Assembly: GCF_019711635.1 (NCBI RefSeq)
Contig: NZ_JAIGNT010000006.1
Location: forward strand, 1-64,000
DNA from: Qipengyuania huizhouensis
GTDB taxonomy: Bacteria > Pseudomonadota > Alphaproteobacteria > Sphingomonadales > Sphingomonadaceae
Direction of reading: 5' to 3'
Length of the DNA stretch: 64,000 bases
A program made the position numbers and the translations under genes. Shown here one piece after another: positions 48,510 to 59,476 of the stretch. Numbering within the stretch: the stretch's first letter is position 1; every line of letters starts with the position of its first letter. Below the pieces are notes generated by a model. That model was not told where the DNA came from and made no database searches. It saw only the letters and a program-made list of their open reading frames with translations.

Positions 48510-48857
48510 ATGCGCGCGCTTTACCGCGTTCTCGGCTATTTAGCGGTGGCTCTCGGTGCAATCGGGGCCTTCCTGCCAATCATGCCGACCGTCCCTTTTC
48601 TGCTGCTGGCGGTGTATTTCTTCGCCCGCTCCAGCCCCGAGCTCGAAAAAAGAATCCTCGACCACCCGCATTGGGGCCCGCAGGTCAAGGACTGGCGCGA
48701 ACGCCGCGCGATCAGCCGCCGCGCCAAGACCATGGCGATCGGCGCAATGGCAACGGGCGCTGTGTTCACCTGGTACACACTTGGCGCGCCCTACTACTGG
48801 ATATCGATCGCCATCCTCGTGATCGCCGGCAGCTGGATAGCGACGCGCAACGAATAA
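48510..48857 (+). CDS. YbaN/DUF454 inner membrane protein
   Basis: 115 residues. DUF454 pattern: LGYLAVALGAIGAFLPIMPT (about 7-26), followed by PFLLLAVYFFARSSPELE and DHPHWGPQVKDWRERRAISR (about 50-69). Two to four membrane helices. Function unknown. It starts one base after sufE, so the two are likely co-transcribed. Confidence 0.9.
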   Translation: MRALYRVLGYLAVALGAIGAFLPIMPTVPFLLLAVYFFARSSPELEKRILDHPHWGPQVKDWRERRAISRRAKTMAIGAMATGAVFTWYTLGAPYYWISIAILVIAGSWIATRNE

Positions 48858-49070
48858 GCCGCTTTCCTACATCGTGCAGCTTGCGTTATGTCCCGAGAAC
48901 GCGCTTCAGGATCATGGATTTCCAACCGAGCGGGGGGGGGCGGTACCGCCCAGGTGTCAACCAGGATATTTCTGGAAAAATCACATATTAACAGAAACTT
49001 GCCTTATTTTTTGACCGGTTGACACTGTGTCAACTTCGTTACCCGGCTCCCACCGCAGGCACACGCAAGA
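48858..49070. other. Convergent intergenic region with palindromes
   Basis: 213 bases between the ends of the YbaN-type gene and crtZ. It contains a run of eight G, the palindrome GGGCGGTACCGCCC (48936-48949), the half-site GTGTCAAC (48952-48959) and the perfect dyad GTTGACAC-T-GTGTCAAC (49018-49034). The middle is AT-rich compared with its surroundings. No ORF of note is visible. Confidence 0.6.
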
Positions 49071-49589
49071 TCAACCGCTCGCGCTTTCGCGTACCACGGC
49101 TTCGCCCGCCTCGCGCTGGCGCCTGAGTTCGGCTTTCAGGCTGGCCGGATCGCGCGCGAAGACGAAGCCGAAGCTGACACCGCCTTCCTTGCCGATGGTC
49201 GCATGGTGCAGCTTGTGCGCCTGCACCAGCCGCTTGGCATAGCCCTTCTTCGGAACCCATTTGAAATAGCGCTGGTGGACCAGCCCGTCGTGCACCAGCG
49301 TGTAGATCACGCCGTAGAACAGGATACCGAGGCCGATCCAGGTTGCTGGCCACCAGGCGTCGGCTCCCATTACCCACGCGCTGCCGAGCGCGAACATCGA
49401 AATGCTCGCCGCCGCTCCGACGATGGCATAGAGGTCGTTCTTTTCCAGCAGATTGTCGTGCGGCTCGTGATGATCGCGGTGCCAGCCCCATCCGAAGCCG
49501 TGCATGATATATTTGTGGCTGGCCCATGCCACCCACTCCATAGCCGCCACTGTTGCCAACACGATCAGTATGGGAAGGACGATTTCCAT
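49071..49589 (-). CDS. crtZ: Beta-carotene hydroxylase CrtZ
   Basis: 172 residues with four membrane segments and the diiron histidine motifs HKYIMH (about 25-30), HRDHH (about 37-41), HDGLVH (about 99-104) and HKLHH (about 121-125). It hydroxylates carotenoid beta-rings to give zeaxanthin, in keeping with a yellow/orange sphingomonad. Start ATG 49589. It lies 38 bases after the thioesterase gene on the same strand. No other carotenoid genes are in the window. Confidence 0.95.
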   Translation of the reverse strand: MEIVLPILIVLATVAAMEWVAWASHKYIMHGFGWGWHRDHHEPHDNLLEKNDLYAIVGAAASISMFALGSAWVMGADAWWPATWIGLGILFYGVIYTLVHDGLVHQRYFKWVPKKGYAKRLVQAHKLHHATIGKEGGVSFGFVFARDPASLKAELRRQREAGEAVVRESASG

Positions 49590-49627
49590 GACCGCAATAT
49601 AGGCGCTGCCGGTCTCCGGCGCAAAGC

Positions 49628-50050
49628 CTACTCGGTCGCAGACGATGCCTTGCGCGGCATGCCGAAGCATTTTTCCGCGACTTCACGGCTGATGCGCGCT
49701 GGACGGTGGCTGTCGGCATCGAGGCAGCACCACATGCTCTTCACCTCGGCCAGCACATCTTCGCCCCGCCGGATCACCGTATTGTAAAAGCTACGCGCGC
49801 CCTTGATCTTTTCCAGCACGGTTTCGGCAATCACCTCGTCATCGAGGAAGGCCGGCTTGCGATAGGTGATTTCGTGCTTGAGCGCGACCCAGGCTTTGCT
49901 CGCCACCTCGTCCGCGGGCGCGAGCTTGCGCCAGTGCGCCAGCACCGTGTCCTGAACCCAGTTCAGGTAGCGCGCATTGTTCACATGTCCCATGAAATCG
50001 ATATCTGCGGGAAGAACTTTGATCGGAAAAGAGAAGGGTTTTGCTGACAT
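49628..50050 (-). CDS. 4-hydroxybenzoyl-CoA-thioesterase-like hotdog protein
   Basis: 140 residues of the YbgC/4HBT hotdog class. PADIDFMGHVNNARYLNWVQ (about 14-33) matches the D-x-x-GHVNN-x-x-Y catalytic loop. It likely cleaves short or aromatic acyl-CoA esters. It is divergent from leuC and directly precedes crtZ on the same strand. It is a different family from the PaaI-type gene at 37421-37840. Confidence 0.9.
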   Translation of the reverse strand: MSAKPFSFPIKVLPADIDFMGHVNNARYLNWVQDTVLAHWRKLAPADEVASKAWVALKHEITYRKPAFLDDEVIAETVLEKIKGARSFYNTVIRRGEDVLAEVKSMWCCLDADSHRPARISREVAEKCFGMPRKASSATE

Positions 50051-50172
50051 AGATGTAAATTAACAGATAAAACATTACGGTTCCATGATTCTCTCGTGAC
50101 AAAAGGCATTCTTGGGCTGCCCTTCGATTTGCCATTTTGCCAAATCCCCCCGCCCTGCCGCACATTGGGCGC

Positions 50173-51609
<1,437 letters not shown>

Positions 51610-51648
51610 CCCCTTGCCCTCGGCGCGTGCAAATCCCATGAGAGGGTC

Positions 51649-51807
51649 ATGACAAAGCTCCCCAAAGGCAAGGCCGCCATCGCCGGTGCGATCGGTTCCG
51701 CCGCAATCGCTGCAGCGCTGCTCTATGCGAACAAGCGCCGCGAAAAGAAAAACCAGCCGAAGCAGCCGGGGCCGATCCCTTCCGGCGAGAAACCGGAGAC
51801 CGATTGA
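51649..51807 (+). CDS. 52-residue single-pass membrane protein between leuC and leuD
   Basis: Begins MTKLPKGKAAIAGAIGSAAI. One Ala/Gly-rich membrane helix (about 9-26) is followed by a basic patch (NKRREKKNQPK) and a Pro-rich tail. AGAGGG lies just before the ATG. A small protein in this leuC-leuD position is common in sphingomonads and is sometimes given the misleading name isopropylmalate isomerase (general recollection). It does not resemble LeuC or LeuD. Confidence 0.7.
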   Translation: MTKLPKGKAAIAGAIGSAAIAAALLYANKRREKKNQPKQPGPIPSGEKPETD

Positions 51808-51833
51808 GATCGCGCTATAGAGGAGAGAGCAAC

Positions 51834-52670
51834 ATGTCGCCGAAATCAGTATTTCTGACCGCCCTGCTGGCGGGCATCGCCGCCCCTGCCGCCGCGCAAG
51901 AAGCTCCGGATATCGAGATGTGGCGCCTAGACTGCGGCACGATCGAACTCGGCGACACCGCACCCTTCTCAGATACGCATCTTTACGATGGCCAGCCTCG
52001 CACTTTGACCGACAGCTGCTACCTTGTCCGCAACGGCGAGAACTATCTGCTGTGGGACACCGGCCTGCCGGCGGCGCTCAAGGGCAGCAGCGCGAAGCAA
52101 TGGGTGTTCACTCTAAGTGTCCAGCGGACCATCGCCGAACAGCTGACCGAACTTGACCTTGCACCCTCCGACATCACTTTCGTGGGCATCAGCCACTACC
52201 ATGACGACCATATCGGCCAGGCGGCGGTATTTCCCGGCGCGGAACTGCTCATCGGGAGCGGCGATGCCGAAGCGGCAAGCTCCGGCCAGATGGAGGCAAC
52301 CCGTGCGCAGCTCGCCCCCTGGCTGGCCGAAGGCGCATCGGGCAAGGTGACGCGTATCGCAGGAGACCATGACGTCTTCGGTGACGGGTCGGTCCGCATC
52401 GTGGCAATGCCCGGCCATACCCCGGGCCACAAATCGCTGGTCGTGGATTTGCCGCAGTCCGGCACCTACATGCTGACCGGCGATCTCTATCATTTCGAAG
52501 AGCAGATCGAAAACGCGGGTGTGCCGACATTCAACACTGATCGCGCCGATACACTCGCCTCGTTCCACCGCTTCAACCAGATGGCCGGCAATCTCGATGC
52601 GACGATCGTAATCCAGCACGATCCGCGCCATCTAGGCCGCCTGCCGGCATTTCCCGAGAGCGCGAAATAG
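51834..52670 (+). CDS. Secreted MBL-fold metallohydrolase (AHL-lactonase-like)
   Basis: 278 residues. A signal peptide (about 1-22, cleaving near AAAQ) is followed by a metallo-beta-lactamase fold with the zinc motif [10 protein letters not shown] (HxHxDH, about 120-129), the further ligand in [12 protein letters not shown] and the bridging Asp in LTGDLYHF. N-acyl-homoserine-lactone lactonases share this pattern, so a lactonase is plausible but unproven. Its stop shares one base with the leuD GTG, so leuD is coupled to it. Confidence 0.87.
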   Translation: MSPKSVFLTALLAGIAAPAAAQEAPDIEMWRLDCGTIELGDTAPFSDTHLYDGQPRTLTDSCYLVRNGENYLLWDTGLPAALKGSSAKQWVFTLSVQRTIAEQLTELDLAPSDITFVGISHYHDDHIGQAAVFPGAELLIGSGDAEAASSGQMEATRAQLAPWLAEGASGKVTRIAGDHDVFGDGSVRIVAMPGHTPGHKSLVVDLPQSGTYMLTGDLYHFEEQIENAGVPTFNTDRADTLASFHRFNQMAGNLDATIVIQHDPRHLGRLPAFPESAK

Positions 52671-53281
52671 TGGAAGCCGTTTCGACCATAGAAGGCCGCG
52701 CGATCCCGCTGGGCCTCAAGAATATCGATACCGACGTCATTATCCCGGCGCACTGGCTGAAGACCGTCAGCCGCGAAGGTTTGGGCAAAGGCGCCTTCGA
52801 GACGATCCGCCAGACTCCGGGCAACCCCTTCGATGTCGAGGATTTCGTCGGCGCTCCAATCCTTATTGCGGGCGACAATTTCGGCTGCGGGTCGAGCCGC
52901 GAACACGCCGCCTGGGCCATGCTCGACCTGGGCCTTACCGCAGTGATCGCGCCGAGTTTCTCGGACATCTTCTCGGGCAATGCCTTCAAGAACGGCATCC
53001 TGGCGGTCGAACTGCCGCAGGAACAGGTCGACCGGCTGCTCGAAGTCGCGAAGGATCACCCAATCACCATCGACCTCGAAAACCAGGTCGTCACTACCCC
53101 ATTCCAGGATCGTTTCGCTTTCGAAATCGATCCTTTCCGCAAGCATTGCCTCATGGGTGGCCTCGACGAGATCGGGCTAACGCTGGAGCGTGATGCGGCC
53201 ATCGAAAATCACGAAAAACAGCGCGCGGCCGGGCTTCCCTGGCTCGACACGCCCAATAAAAATCGGAGAGAACACGCATGA
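52670..53281 (+). CDS. leuD: 3-isopropylmalate dehydratase, small subunit
   Basis: 203 residues, GTG start. The swivel domain carries [15 protein letters not shown] (about 66-80), the LeuD signature, and [14 protein letters not shown] near the N-terminus. It completes the LeuCD enzyme. It overlaps the oxidoreductase gene downstream by four bases (ATGA). Confidence 0.97.
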   Translation: MEAVSTIEGRAIPLGLKNIDTDVIIPAHWLKTVSREGLGKGAFETIRQTPGNPFDVEDFVGAPILIAGDNFGCGSSREHAAWAMLDLGLTAVIAPSFSDIFSGNAFKNGILAVELPQEQVDRLLEVAKDHPITIDLENQVVTTPFQDRFAFEIDPFRKHCLMGGLDEIGLTLERDAAIENHEKQRAAGLPWLDTPNKNRREHA

Positions 53282-54276
53282 AAGCAGTCTTGTCGAAAGA
53301 GACCGGCGGCCCCGAAACCCTAGTCGTCGAGGAGGTGGACACACCCACACCCGGCAAGGGCGAGGTGCTGATCGATGTCGCAGCCTGCGCGATCAACTTT
53401 CCCGACACGCTGATTATCCGCGACATGTACCAGTTCAAGCCCCCCCGCCCCTTCGCACCCGGCGGAGAAATTTCGGGCACCATCGAGGCGCTGGGTGAAG
53501 GCGTCGAAGGTTTTGCGGTCGGTGACAAGGTCATCTGCGGCGTCGGCAATGGCGGACTGCAGGAGAAGGTCGCGGTCGCCGCTGCGCGCCTGTTCAAGGT
53601 TCCCGAGGGCATCGACCTGGTCCAGGCATCGGCGCTGCTGATGACCTACGGCACGACGATCCACGGGCTCAAGGACCGCGGCGACATCAAGGAAGGCGAG
53701 ACCGTCCTCATTCTCGGCGCAGCAGGCGGCGTGGGCCTTTCGGCAGTCGAGCTTGCCAAGGCCTATGGCTGCCGCGTGGTGGCCGCCGTCTCTACCGAAG
53801 AGAAAGGCGAAGTGGCGAAGAAAGCCGGGGCGGACGAGGTCGTGATCTATCCCCGCGCACCCTTCGACAAGGATCAGTCCAAGGCTCTGGCGCAGGCATT
53901 CAAGGATGCGGTTGGCCCCGATGGCGCCGACATCGTCTACGACATCGTCGGCGGAGACTATTCCGAGCCGGCACTGCGTTCGATCGCCTGGGAGGGCCGC
54001 TTCCTGGTGGTCGGCTTCCCCGCGGGAATTGCAAAGATGCCGCTTAATCTCACCTTGCTGAAAAGCTGCGACATTCGCGGTGTCTTCTGGGGCGCGTTCA
54101 CCGCCCGCGAGCCCGAACGGAACAATGCCAATATCGCCGAACTGTTCGATCTCTGGAAGGCAGGCAAGATCAATCCGCTGATCAGCGAGACCTATCCAAT
54201 CGAGCGCGCGCATGAGGCTATCGCCAAGCTGGAAAATCGCGGAGCGATCGGAAAGCTTGTCGTGACGATGGATTAA
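53278..54276 (+). CDS. NADPH:quinone oxidoreductase-like MDR
   Basis: 332 residues. Zinc-free quinone reductase type: [20 protein letters not shown] (about 40-59), PGGEISGTI, then the cofactor motif [19 protein letters not shown] (about 143-161). The closing KLVVTMD is typical of the group. It is coupled to leuD. Its substrate is unknown. It belongs to a different MDR subgroup from the one at 5281-6390. Confidence 0.9.
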   Translation: MKAVLSKETGGPETLVVEEVDTPTPGKGEVLIDVAACAINFPDTLIIRDMYQFKPPRPFAPGGEISGTIEALGEGVEGFAVGDKVICGVGNGGLQEKVAVAAARLFKVPEGIDLVQASALLMTYGTTIHGLKDRGDIKEGETVLILGAAGGVGLSAVELAKAYGCRVVAAVSTEEKGEVAKKAGADEVVIYPRAPFDKDQSKALAQAFKDAVGPDGADIVYDIVGGDYSEPALRSIAWEGRFLVVGFPAGIAKMPLNLTLLKSCDIRGVFWGAFTAREPERNNANIAELFDLWKAGKINPLISETYPIERAHEAIAKLENRGAIGKLVVTMD

Positions 54277-54351
54277 TCGCCCCCATGCGCCCTTGCCGCT
54301 CGGGAATGCCGAGCCTATTCCTCGGCTCAACTTCTTTCCAAGGGGAATGAC

Positions 54352-54678
54352 ATGACCGACTTCAAGGATCGCGAACGCGGTGAAGAAACCAAATACGCCT
54401 TCGACCAGGAAACGGATTTCAAGATCGCCGCGCGCCGCAATCGCCTGCTTGGCGAATGGGCGGCAGGACTGATGGGCCTGACCGAAGAAGAAACGGACGC
54501 CTACAAGAAAGCGGTCGTCCAGGCCGATTTCGAGGAAGCGGGCGATGAGGATGTGGTCCGCAAGCTGCTGGGCGACCTGACCGCTGCCGAGTGCGACGTT
54601 TCCGAAGCCGACATTCGCGCCAAGCTCGACGAATGCTCGATCGAGGCGCGCCGCCAGTTCATGAGCGATCAGAAGTAA
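54352..54678 (+). CDS. DUF1476 protein (alphaproteobacterial ATPase zeta-subunit family)
   Basis: 108 residues, all helical. The family pattern FKDRERGEETKYAFDQETDF (about 4-23) and RNRLLGEWAAGLMGL (about 29-43) identifies DUF1476. In Paracoccus this protein is the zeta subunit that blocks ATP hydrolysis by F1 through its N-terminal helix; I infer a similar role. It precedes bolA and grxD, a standard alphaproteobacterial order. Confidence 0.92.
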   Translation: MTDFKDRERGEETKYAFDQETDFKIAARRNRLLGEWAAGLMGLTEEETDAYKKAVVQADFEEAGDEDVVRKLLGDLTAAECDVSEADIRAKLDECSIEARRQFMSDQK

Positions 54679-54683
54679 ATTTC

Positions 54684-54917
54684 ATGCCGATGAAATCCGA
54701 AGATATCGTCGCTCTCATCGAAGAGGCGCTTCCGGGCGCAACGGTCGAGATGCGCGATCTCGCAGGCGATAACGACCATTGGGCGGCGAAAGTCACAGCG
54801 CCCCAATTCGCCGGCAAGACGCGCGTCGCCCAGCACAAGCTGGTCTATGATGCCCTGGGCACGCGTATGGGGGGCGAGCTCCATGCCTTGCAACTGACCA
54901 CGCAAGCCCCCAATTGA
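54684..54917 (+). CDS. BolA-family protein
   Basis: 77 residues, class II KH-like fold. DLAGDNDHWAAKVTAPQFAG (about 25-44) and RVAQHKLVYDALG (about 47-59) match the short BolA/IbaG subgroup, with the conserved His in QHKLVY. BolA proteins bind monothiol glutaredoxins with a shared 2Fe-2S cluster. The grxD gene lies 39 bases downstream. Start ATG 54684, five bases after the DUF1476 stop. Confidence 0.93.
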   Translation: MPMKSEDIVALIEEALPGATVEMRDLAGDNDHWAAKVTAPQFAGKTRVAQHKLVYDALGTRMGGELHALQLTTQAPN

Positions 54918-54956
54918 TCTCCTGATAGTTTTAGCAACTCCAAAGGCAGGGCTCTC

Positions 54957-55289
54957 ATGTCCGACGTGAATTCGCGCATTTCCGACATCGTCAAGGGCAA
55001 CGATGTCGTTCTTTTCATGAAGGGCACCCCGCTCTTCCCTCAGTGCGGCTTTTCCAGCCGCGCGGTGGCCATTCTCGACCATTGCGGCGTCGCCTACGAC
55101 AGCGTGGATGTGCTGCAGGACATGGAAATCCGCCAGGGTATCAAGGCCTATTCCGACTGGCCAACTATCCCGCAGCTTTATGTGAAAGGCGAATTCCTGG
55201 GCGGCAGCGACATCATGATGGAGATGTTCGAGGCCGGCGAACTCCAGCAGCTGATGGACGAAAAGCAGGTCGCCAAGGCCGAAGGCTGA
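54957..55289 (+). CDS. grxD: Monothiol glutaredoxin (Grx4 type)
   Basis: 110 residues. FMKGTPLFPQCGFSSRAV (about 20-37) carries the CGFS active site, and WPTIPQLYVKGEFLGGSDI (about 65-83) binds glutathione. It holds a 2Fe-2S cluster with the BolA partner for Fe-S trafficking and iron sensing. A strong terminator follows. Confidence 0.97.
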   Translation: MSDVNSRISDIVKGNDVVLFMKGTPLFPQCGFSSRAVAILDHCGVAYDSVDVLQDMEIRQGIKAYSDWPTIPQLYVKGEFLGGSDIMMEMFEAGELQQLMDEKQVAKAEG

Positions 55290-55312
55290 ACACTCTCTAG
55301 TTCGCAACGAAC

Positions 55313-55347
55313 AAGGCCCGCCCGGGGGACAACCGGGCGGGCCTTTT
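55313..55347 (+). terminator. Rho-independent terminator after grxD
   Basis: AAGGCCCGCCCGG (55313-55325) pairs with CCGGGCGGGCCTT, closing a loop of about seven bases, followed by TTTT. It ends the DUF1476-bolA-grxD transcript. The rest of the interval up to 55575 shows nothing else that I can name. Confidence 0.95.
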
Positions 55348-55575
55348 ATGTGATCGGGGAGGCAGACGCAGGAGACTGGGACGGTCTGCCTCTCGAAGAC
55401 CATTGGGACACAGCCAAATATGCATGGTGCGTGCCAAACCAGGATTTCATCGGACTTCCGCGGAATCCGATGGTTAACACCGATTTTCACTCGGGCCTGT
55501 ATGTAAGAAATTCCGACGGGGCGCGTTAACTATCGCACCTTGGCAAGACTGGCAGTTGGCGGCAGACAGGTCGCC

Positions 55576-56358
55576 ATGAACGCGAACCATGACAGCCCGC
55601 CCGATGGCATACCCGCAGCAACGGTAGTTATATTCCGCAATGCGCGGGATGGCGGTCCGCCCGAAATCCTGATGACCATCCGCTCGCGCGAGATGGTGTT
55701 TGCCGGGGGCATGGCCGTCTTCCCCGGTGGCCGGGTCGATCCGGCAGATTTCGAATTGGGCGCGATGATCGGCGGACCGCTCGATCCCGAAGAAGCAGCG
55801 CATCAGATCGCCGTCGTCCGCGAAACCCTGGAAGAAACAGGACTTGTCATCGGCCTTGCGGGCGATATCGATGCCGACAAGGCCCGCGCCGCGCGTCGCT
55901 ATCTCCTGCAAACGGGCGATCTCGCCAGCGTCCTCGATCATTTCGACTGGGAACCCGATCTCGGACAGCTAACGCCATTCGCCCGTTGGTACCCGAAAAA
56001 CGAACGTATCCCGCGTGTTTACGATACACGCTTCTATATTGCGGACCTGGGTACCGGCGCGGTCGAAATCGAAGCCGACCTCTCCGAAAACACGCACTTG
56101 TTCTGGACTACGGCGCAAGGCGCACTCGATGCGGCGGAGCGCGGCGAGATCAAGGTGATCTTTCCCACCCGCCGCAATCTGGAGCGTCTCGCCCTGTTCG
56201 AGAATTTCGCGGCGGCGAAAGAACAGGCGGATCGCATTCCGGTAAGAACCATCACTCCGTTCATGAGGGATCGCCACGGTAAAAGCTGGCTCGAGATCGG
56301 GGAAGATCTAGGGTACCCTGTGACAGGTGAGCCCTTGGATAAGGTTGCGCGCGGATAA
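55576..56358 (+). CDS. Nudix hydrolase (NUDT7/19-like, with insertion)
   Basis: 260 residues. The Nudix box is split: VFPGGRVDPADFELG (about 55-69) is followed by a roughly 20-residue insertion before VRETLEETGLVIG (about 88-100), which supplies the REx(L)xEExGU part. This inserted form is seen in CoA-diphosphatase-like NUDT7/8/19 relatives, so an acyl-CoA or CoA substrate is likely but not certain. It starts at ATG 55576 after the long gap that follows grxD. Confidence 0.9.
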   Translation: MNANHDSPPDGIPAATVVIFRNARDGGPPEILMTIRSREMVFAGGMAVFPGGRVDPADFELGAMIGGPLDPEEAAHQIAVVRETLEETGLVIGLAGDIDADKARAARRYLLQTGDLASVLDHFDWEPDLGQLTPFARWYPKNERIPRVYDTRFYIADLGTGAVEIEADLSENTHLFWTTAQGALDAAERGEIKVIFPTRRNLERLALFENFAAAKEQADRIPVRTITPFMRDRHGKSWLEIGEDLGYPVTGEPLDKVARG

Positions 56359-56611
56359 AGGCGCCGTTCCTGCGGGTTCTTATCGTGCGAGCCCTCGATC
56401 CCAGCTGAATAACGCGATTTCGCACTTGCAGCATAAGCTGACTGGCGGTAAGTGCCCGCCATCCATCGGACCCGGCCGTGCCGGGTGGCTCGGCCCGGCG
56501 CCTATCCCCGGGACAACCTTTCAGACCGGCTTTTAGTGGCCGCACATCGTGGTCGCAATTGCATCGCTTATCGGTGCGAATGCCGGTCGTGTGAGTCGTG
56601 TTAGGGTTCAC
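56359..56611 (+). other. Leader region of the SulP gene
   Basis: 253 bases without a gene. It is GC-rich and holds a perfect stem ACCCGGC-CGT-GCCGGGT (56470-56486), followed by GGCTCGGCCCGGCGCC. There is no T run, so it is not an intrinsic terminator. It may fold as an RNA leader of the SulP gene; I see no match to a riboswitch I can name. Confidence 0.4.
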
Positions 56612-58096
56612 ATGTTCGATATTTCCGCGCTGAAGCGCGAATGGCTTTCCAATCCCCGGCGGGATATTCTCGCCGGTATCGTCGTCGCGCTTGCGCTAAT
56701 CCCGGAAGCGATCGGCTTTTCGATCATCGCCGGTGTCGATCCGCGTGTCGGTCTCTATGCTTCCTTTTCGATCGCCGTGATTATCTCGCTCGTAGGCGGT
56801 CGCCCCGGCATGATTTCTGCGGCTACCGCTGCAATTGCGGTGCTCGTCCTGCCCCTCATCCAGCAACATGGTGTCGAATATCTTTTTGCCGCCACCATCC
56901 TGATGGGGGTGATCCAGGTCATCGCGGGATTCCTGCGGCTACACCTGTTGATGCAATATGTTTCGCGCTCGGTCATCACCGGCTTCGTAAACGCATTGGC
57001 GATCCTGATTTTTATCGCTCAGCTGCCCGAACTGACCGGGGTGCCGATGTTGACCTATGTGTTGGTCGCAGCGGGTCTCGCGGTCATATATTTGTTGCCC
57101 CGGCTGACCAAAGCCGTGCCCTCGCCGCTGGTCGCGATCGTTATTCTGACGGCGGTGGTCTATTACATGGGCATGGATGTGCGCACTGTGGGGGATATGG
57201 GCGAATTGCCCTCATCCTTACCCACATGGCTCATTCCGGACGTCCCGTTCACGCTTGAGACGCTTCAGATCATCCTGCCCTATTCGGCAACCATGGCGGC
57301 AGTGGGCTTGCTCGAGTCCATGCTTACTGCGCAGATCGTCGACGATCTTACGGATACGCCATCCGACAAGCAGCAGGAAATGAAGGGCCAGGGCATCGCC
57401 AACTTCTTCACCGGCTTCCTGGGCGGCATGGGTGGCTGCGCCATGATCGGCCAGTCGGTGATCAACGTGAAGTCTGGTGGCGAGACACGGCTGTCAACCT
57501 TTACAGCAGGTGCATTTCTGCTGTTCCTCTTGCTGGTCCTAGGCCCGCTGGTAGCAATCATCCCGATGGCCGCACTGGTGGCGGTCATGATCATGGTTTC
57601 CATCGGAACGTTCTCATGGCGCTCGATCAAGGATATCCGGCATCATCCATGGCAGTCTTCGGTTGTCATGATCGTTACCGTTGTGGTCGTCGTCTGGACC
57701 CATGACCTTGCGCAAGGCGTTTTTGCAGGCGTTATCCTGTCGGGGCTGTTCTTCGCGAGCAAAGTGAAGCGATTGTTCACTGTCGACACCGAGTTGTCGG
57801 GAGACGGTACGACCCGGACTTACCGGATCGAAGGCCAGGTCTTCTTCGCCTCTTCCGATCGCTTCGTGGAAGCCTTCGACTACAAGGAAGTGCTTGACCG
57901 GGTGGTGATCGACGTGAGCCGCGCGCACTTCTGGGACATCTCGGCGGTGGGAACGCTCGACAAGGCGATCCTCAAATTTCGCCGCGAAGGCACGATAGTC
58001 GAAGTCCGCGGCCTGAACGATGCGAGCGCCGCCATGATCGAGCGCTATGCTATACATGACAAGCCCGGCGCCGATGCGCAGCTGGGAGGACACTGA
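56612..58096 (+). CDS. SulP-family anion transporter
   Basis: 494 residues. About ten to twelve membrane segments include the SulP core [20 protein letters not shown] (about 25-44) and GLYASF, then a C-terminal STAS domain (about 405-485; [17 protein letters not shown]). Members carry sulfate or bicarbonate; with a UspA gene fused in the operon a bicarbonate or stress role is possible. It overlaps the UspA gene by one base. Confidence 0.93.
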   Translation: MFDISALKREWLSNPRRDILAGIVVALALIPEAIGFSIIAGVDPRVGLYASFSIAVIISLVGGRPGMISAATAAIAVLVLPLIQQHGVEYLFAATILMGVIQVIAGFLRLHLLMQYVSRSVITGFVNALAILIFIAQLPELTGVPMLTYVLVAAGLAVIYLLPRLTKAVPSPLVAIVILTAVVYYMGMDVRTVGDMGELPSSLPTWLIPDVPFTLETLQIILPYSATMAAVGLLESMLTAQIVDDLTDTPSDKQQEMKGQGIANFFTGFLGGMGGCAMIGQSVINVKSGGETRLSTFTAGAFLLFLLLVLGPLVAIIPMAALVAVMIMVSIGTFSWRSIKDIRHHPWQSSVVMIVTVVVVVWTHDLAQGVFAGVILSGLFFASKVKRLFTVDTELSGDGTTRTYRIEGQVFFASSDRFVEAFDYKEVLDRVVIDVSRAHFWDISAVGTLDKAILKFRREGTIVEVRGLNDASAAMIERYAIHDKPGADAQLGGH

Positions 58097-58962
58097 TGGG
58101 AGAAACAGCAATGGAAAACGTCCTCGCGGCGATCGACGCATCGGCCTACGCAACCAGCGTGTGCGGCTATGCCGGATGGGCCGCCAGGCGGCTGTCATTG
58201 CCGGTCGAACTGCTTCATGTCGTTCAAAGACAAGACCCGATCACGGCGCGCAAAGATCTGTCGGGTGCGATCGGTCTGGGCGTGAAAAGCGACCTGATGG
58301 AAGAGCTTGTCCGCCTGTCGGAAGAAAGTAGCCGCACCGAGATCGAGAAAGGCCGCGTTCTTCTGGCCGCAGGCGAACAATTGCTGCGCGAAGCGGGCAT
58401 TGCCGATATCTCTACGCTGCACCGCCATGGCGGAGTGGTCGAGACGATCCTCGAGCGCGAAGACCATGCACGCGTCGTTGTCATGGGCAAGCGCGGCGTC
58501 GGGCACGAATATGCCTCCGACCATATCGGCTCCATGATCGAGCGCGTGGTCAGAGCCAGTGCCAAACCGGTGCTGGTCGCTTCACGCGAATATTACGAAC
58601 CGAAGCATATCGTCTTCGCCTACGATGCCAGCCCGGCTGCCGAACGCGCTCTCGAACGGCTTGCGAACTCTCCACTATTCGACAGGCTGCCGGTGACGAT
58701 TGTGATGGCCGAAGCGGAAGGTGAGGTGAAACGCGCTCAACTCGAAAATGCTGAGGCAGTTTTCGCTTCCGATCATCCGGTTACCGCAGTTATGGAGCGC
58801 GGAAAAGCAGAACAGGTCATACCGGGGGTGGTGGCCTCTACCGACCACGCTTTGCTTCTTATGGGCGCCTATGGACATTCGCCGATCCGCCGCATGATCG
58901 TTGGCAGCACGACTGCCGAGATGGTTCGCACCGTCAAGGTGCCGGTGCTGATGGTGCGCTAG
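58096..58962 (+). CDS. Tandem universal stress protein (UspA)
   Basis: 288 residues with two Usp domains (about 1-150 and 165-288). The second ends with LLMGAYGHSPIRRMIVGSTT (about 254-273), the ATP-binding G-2x-G-9x-G(S/T) form, and the first has VVMGKRGVGHEYASDHIGSM (about 131-150). The ATG is inside the SulP stop codon (TGATG); an ATG five codons later is an alternative. Coupling to a SulP transporter is common. Confidence 0.93.
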   Translation: MGETAMENVLAAIDASAYATSVCGYAGWAARRLSLPVELLHVVQRQDPITARKDLSGAIGLGVKSDLMEELVRLSEESSRTEIEKGRVLLAAGEQLLREAGIADISTLHRHGGVVETILEREDHARVVVMGKRGVGHEYASDHIGSMIERVVRASAKPVLVASREYYEPKHIVFAYDASPAAERALERLANSPLFDRLPVTIVMAEAEGEVKRAQLENAEAVFASDHPVTAVMERGKAEQVIPGVVASTDHALLLMGAYGHSPIRRMIVGSTTAEMVRTVKVPVLMVR

Positions 58963-58963
58963 C

Positions 58964-59305
58964 ATGCCGGTCGACCTCGCTTCCTTCCGCGACCTTTTGC
59001 TGCAGCGCCTGAGCGAGCTAGACGAGCAGGATCGCATCACTGCTTCCGATCGCGATCCGGTCGCACTCGACCAGGAAAGTGTCGGTCGTCTCTCGCGTAT
59101 CGATGCAATGCAGGTGCAGGCCATGGCGCTGGCGCAGGAGCGGCGTCGCAAGTCCGAACGAACCGCCATCGCCGCTGCACTCCAGCGTATCGAGGAAGGC
59201 GAATTCGGTTACTGCATCGGATGCGGCGACGAGATCGCCGAGGCTCGGCTGCGCAACAGTCCCACAGTGGTGAAATGCCTGGAATGTGCCGGTAGCAATA
59301 GCTGA
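58964..59305 (+). CDS. DksA/TraR-type C4 zinc-finger protein
   Basis: 113 residues. The N-terminal coiled coil (about 5-75) is short, with no obvious DksA acidic tip pair. The zinc finger is CIGCGDEIAEARLRNSPT then KCLEC (about 84-108; CxxC-x17-CxxC). Proteins of this size bind the RNA polymerase secondary channel and tune stringent transcription. It follows the UspA gene after one base, so it is part of the SulP-UspA operon. Confidence 0.9.
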   Translation: MPVDLASFRDLLLQRLSELDEQDRITASDRDPVALDQESVGRLSRIDAMQVQAMALAQERRRKSERTAIAAALQRIEEGEFGYCIGCGDEIAEARLRNSPTVVKCLECAGSNS

Positions 59306-59476
59306 GGACAGCGCACCTGAGCTGCCATTTCGGTAGCCCCCTGCGTTCTCCAGCTTAACGGGTTGGTTCGCTGGCACACGGGATAATCCAGCGGCACTCC
59401 GACAGATTTAAATGGCTTCTTAACTGCCTCTTTGCACTCGTGCATTAGCAAGTCTTAGCCTATCGATGGACGAACC

